Shown one piece after another: positions 6,463 through 7,050 of a stretch of DNA of 7,050 nt. Position 1 is the first letter of the stretch. Every line of letters starts with the position of its first letter. Below the pieces are notes generated by a model. It was not told the origin of the DNA. It searched no databases and saw only the letters and a list, made by a program, of their open reading frames with translations. The DNA lies in assembly GCA_016213305.1 (NCBI GenBank), contig JACRAV010000046.1:1-7050 (forward strand), given 5' to 3'. The translations under genes were made by a program, and so were the position numbers. Origin of the DNA: Candidatus Zixiibacteriota bacterium (GTDB taxonomy: Bacteria > Zixibacteria > MSB-5A5 > GN15 > FEB-12).

Positions 6463-7050
6463 CTAATGGCCGGACTTCCCCAGCTTTTGGGCGAAATACC
6501 GCACCAGATCGGCGCGCTTGATCGTCTCCTGAAATCCTTCGGCGGCCAGCCATTCCTCGCGATCCGAGGTCTCCTTTGCCACTGTCTTCCCCGCCGCCAG
6601 ATTTTTCACCGTCACCTGCCCCGCCGCGAACTCATCCGATCCCGCTATGACCGCAAACGGAATCCCCACCTTGTCTCCGTACCTGATCTGTTTCGAGAGA
6701 TTCTTGGTATCGCCTGAAAATATCTCGCTGGGAATGCCGGCGGAACGAAGCTCCTGCACAATCGCCAGATACTCCGGCACCCGCTCCCGGTCCATCACCG
6801 TGACCAGCACTTGCGAGGTGGCCGATTTGGCGCTTATGGCCTTCAGTTCAAACAGCGCGGCCAGCAGACGGTCAACCCCCAGCGAAGTCCCAACCGCCGG
6901 AATCGAGCGACCCAAGAAGCGGTCCACCAGATTATCGTATCGCCCGCCGGAAAACATCGAGCCGTACAGAGGCAGATCCAGAAGTGTCGTCTCGAACACC
7001 GGACCGGTGTAATACCCCAGACCGCGAACAATGGTCAGGTCAACGCGGGC
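6463..7050 (-). CDS. hisS: Histidyl-tRNA synthetase, C-terminal part
   Basis: The final 195 residues of HisRS, a class II synthetase that activates histidine with ATP and charges tRNA-His in the cytoplasm; the start lies beyond the right edge. Numbered within this fragment, RGLGYYTGPVFE (9-20) is the histidine-binding motif with its key Arg9, normally written RGLDYYTG. SGGRYDNL (34-41) and GTSLGVDRL (54-62, with the motif 3 Arg61) complete the active site. Residues from about 80 to 185 form the anticodon-binding domain (VLVTVMD, LRSAGIPSE, GDKVGIPFAVIAG, VTVKNLAAG). The reading frame is intact to the stop codon at 6463, directly before the terminator. The Gly in place of Asp in the first motif is a small variation and does not suggest loss of function. 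Confidence 0.96.
   Translation of the reverse strand, partial: ARVDLTIVRGLGYYTGPVFETTLLDLPLYGSMFSGGRYDNLVDRFLGRSIPAVGTSLGVDRLLAALFELKAISAKSATSQVLVTVMDRERVPEYLAIVQELRSAGIPSEIFSGDTKNLSKQIRYGDKVGIPFAVIAGSDEFAAGQVTVKNLAAGKTVAKETSDREEWLAAEGFQETIKRADLVRYFAQKLGKSGH

Noticed and set aside
5967..6521. 184-codon plus-strand open frame crossing the ferredoxin start and the hisS end
   Set aside because: It spans a terminator, a promoter region and two real genes on the other strand, and its translation is low-complexity and polar.

Overview
The window looks like ordinary chromosomal DNA from a moderately GC-rich bacterium. Support for this comes from bacterial-type promoters, Shine-Dalgarno sites, GTG and TTG starts, a bacterial ROK sugar kinase and a tRNA-Phe without an encoded CCA. 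A secreted-domain membrane protein with a signal peptide and a NapH/CcoG-type membrane ferredoxin suggest a respiring, probably Gram-negative-type cell. The phylum cannot be fixed from the sequence; an uncultivated environmental lineage is possible, but that is a guess. There is no sign of a mobile element, CRISPR array or phage, and no stretch over 300 bases lacks a gene.

Layout. Positions 1-792 (minus) hold a PLP-dependent aminotransferase cut by the window edge just after its catalytic lysine. A 139-base divergent intergenic region separates it from a plus-strand gene (932-1357) for an unusual IscU/NifU-like protein. A tRNA-Phe(GAA) follows on the minus strand (1402-1474), with its own promoter and a T-run at its 3' end. 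Next, all on the minus strand, are a small four-helix membrane protein (1522-1905, TTG start) that overlaps the end of a ROK-family glucokinase (1898-2875). Then comes a block of three genes: a signal-peptide plus multi-helix protein resembling YhfC/PrsW-type intramembrane metalloproteases (2985-4505), a class I SAM methyltransferase (4552-5310) and a membrane [4Fe-4S] protein of the NapH/NosR/CcoG type (5322-6368). The right end (6463-7050) is the C-terminal part of histidyl-tRNA synthetase, followed by a clear intrinsic terminator.

Transcription of the minus-strand genes therefore runs right to left as probable units: hisS, ending at a terminator; the ferredoxin, methyltransferase and protease-like genes, preceded by an FNR/CRP-type palindrome; the kinase and small membrane protein, from a TTGACG/TATGTT promoter; and the tRNA from a TTGACA promoter. 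The most noteworthy items are the IscU-like protein that lacks the third ligand cysteine but has a C-terminal cysteine cluster, the protease-like protein fused to an extracytoplasmic domain, and the FNR-like box in front of the membrane ferredoxin. No clearly new multi-gene system can be demonstrated.
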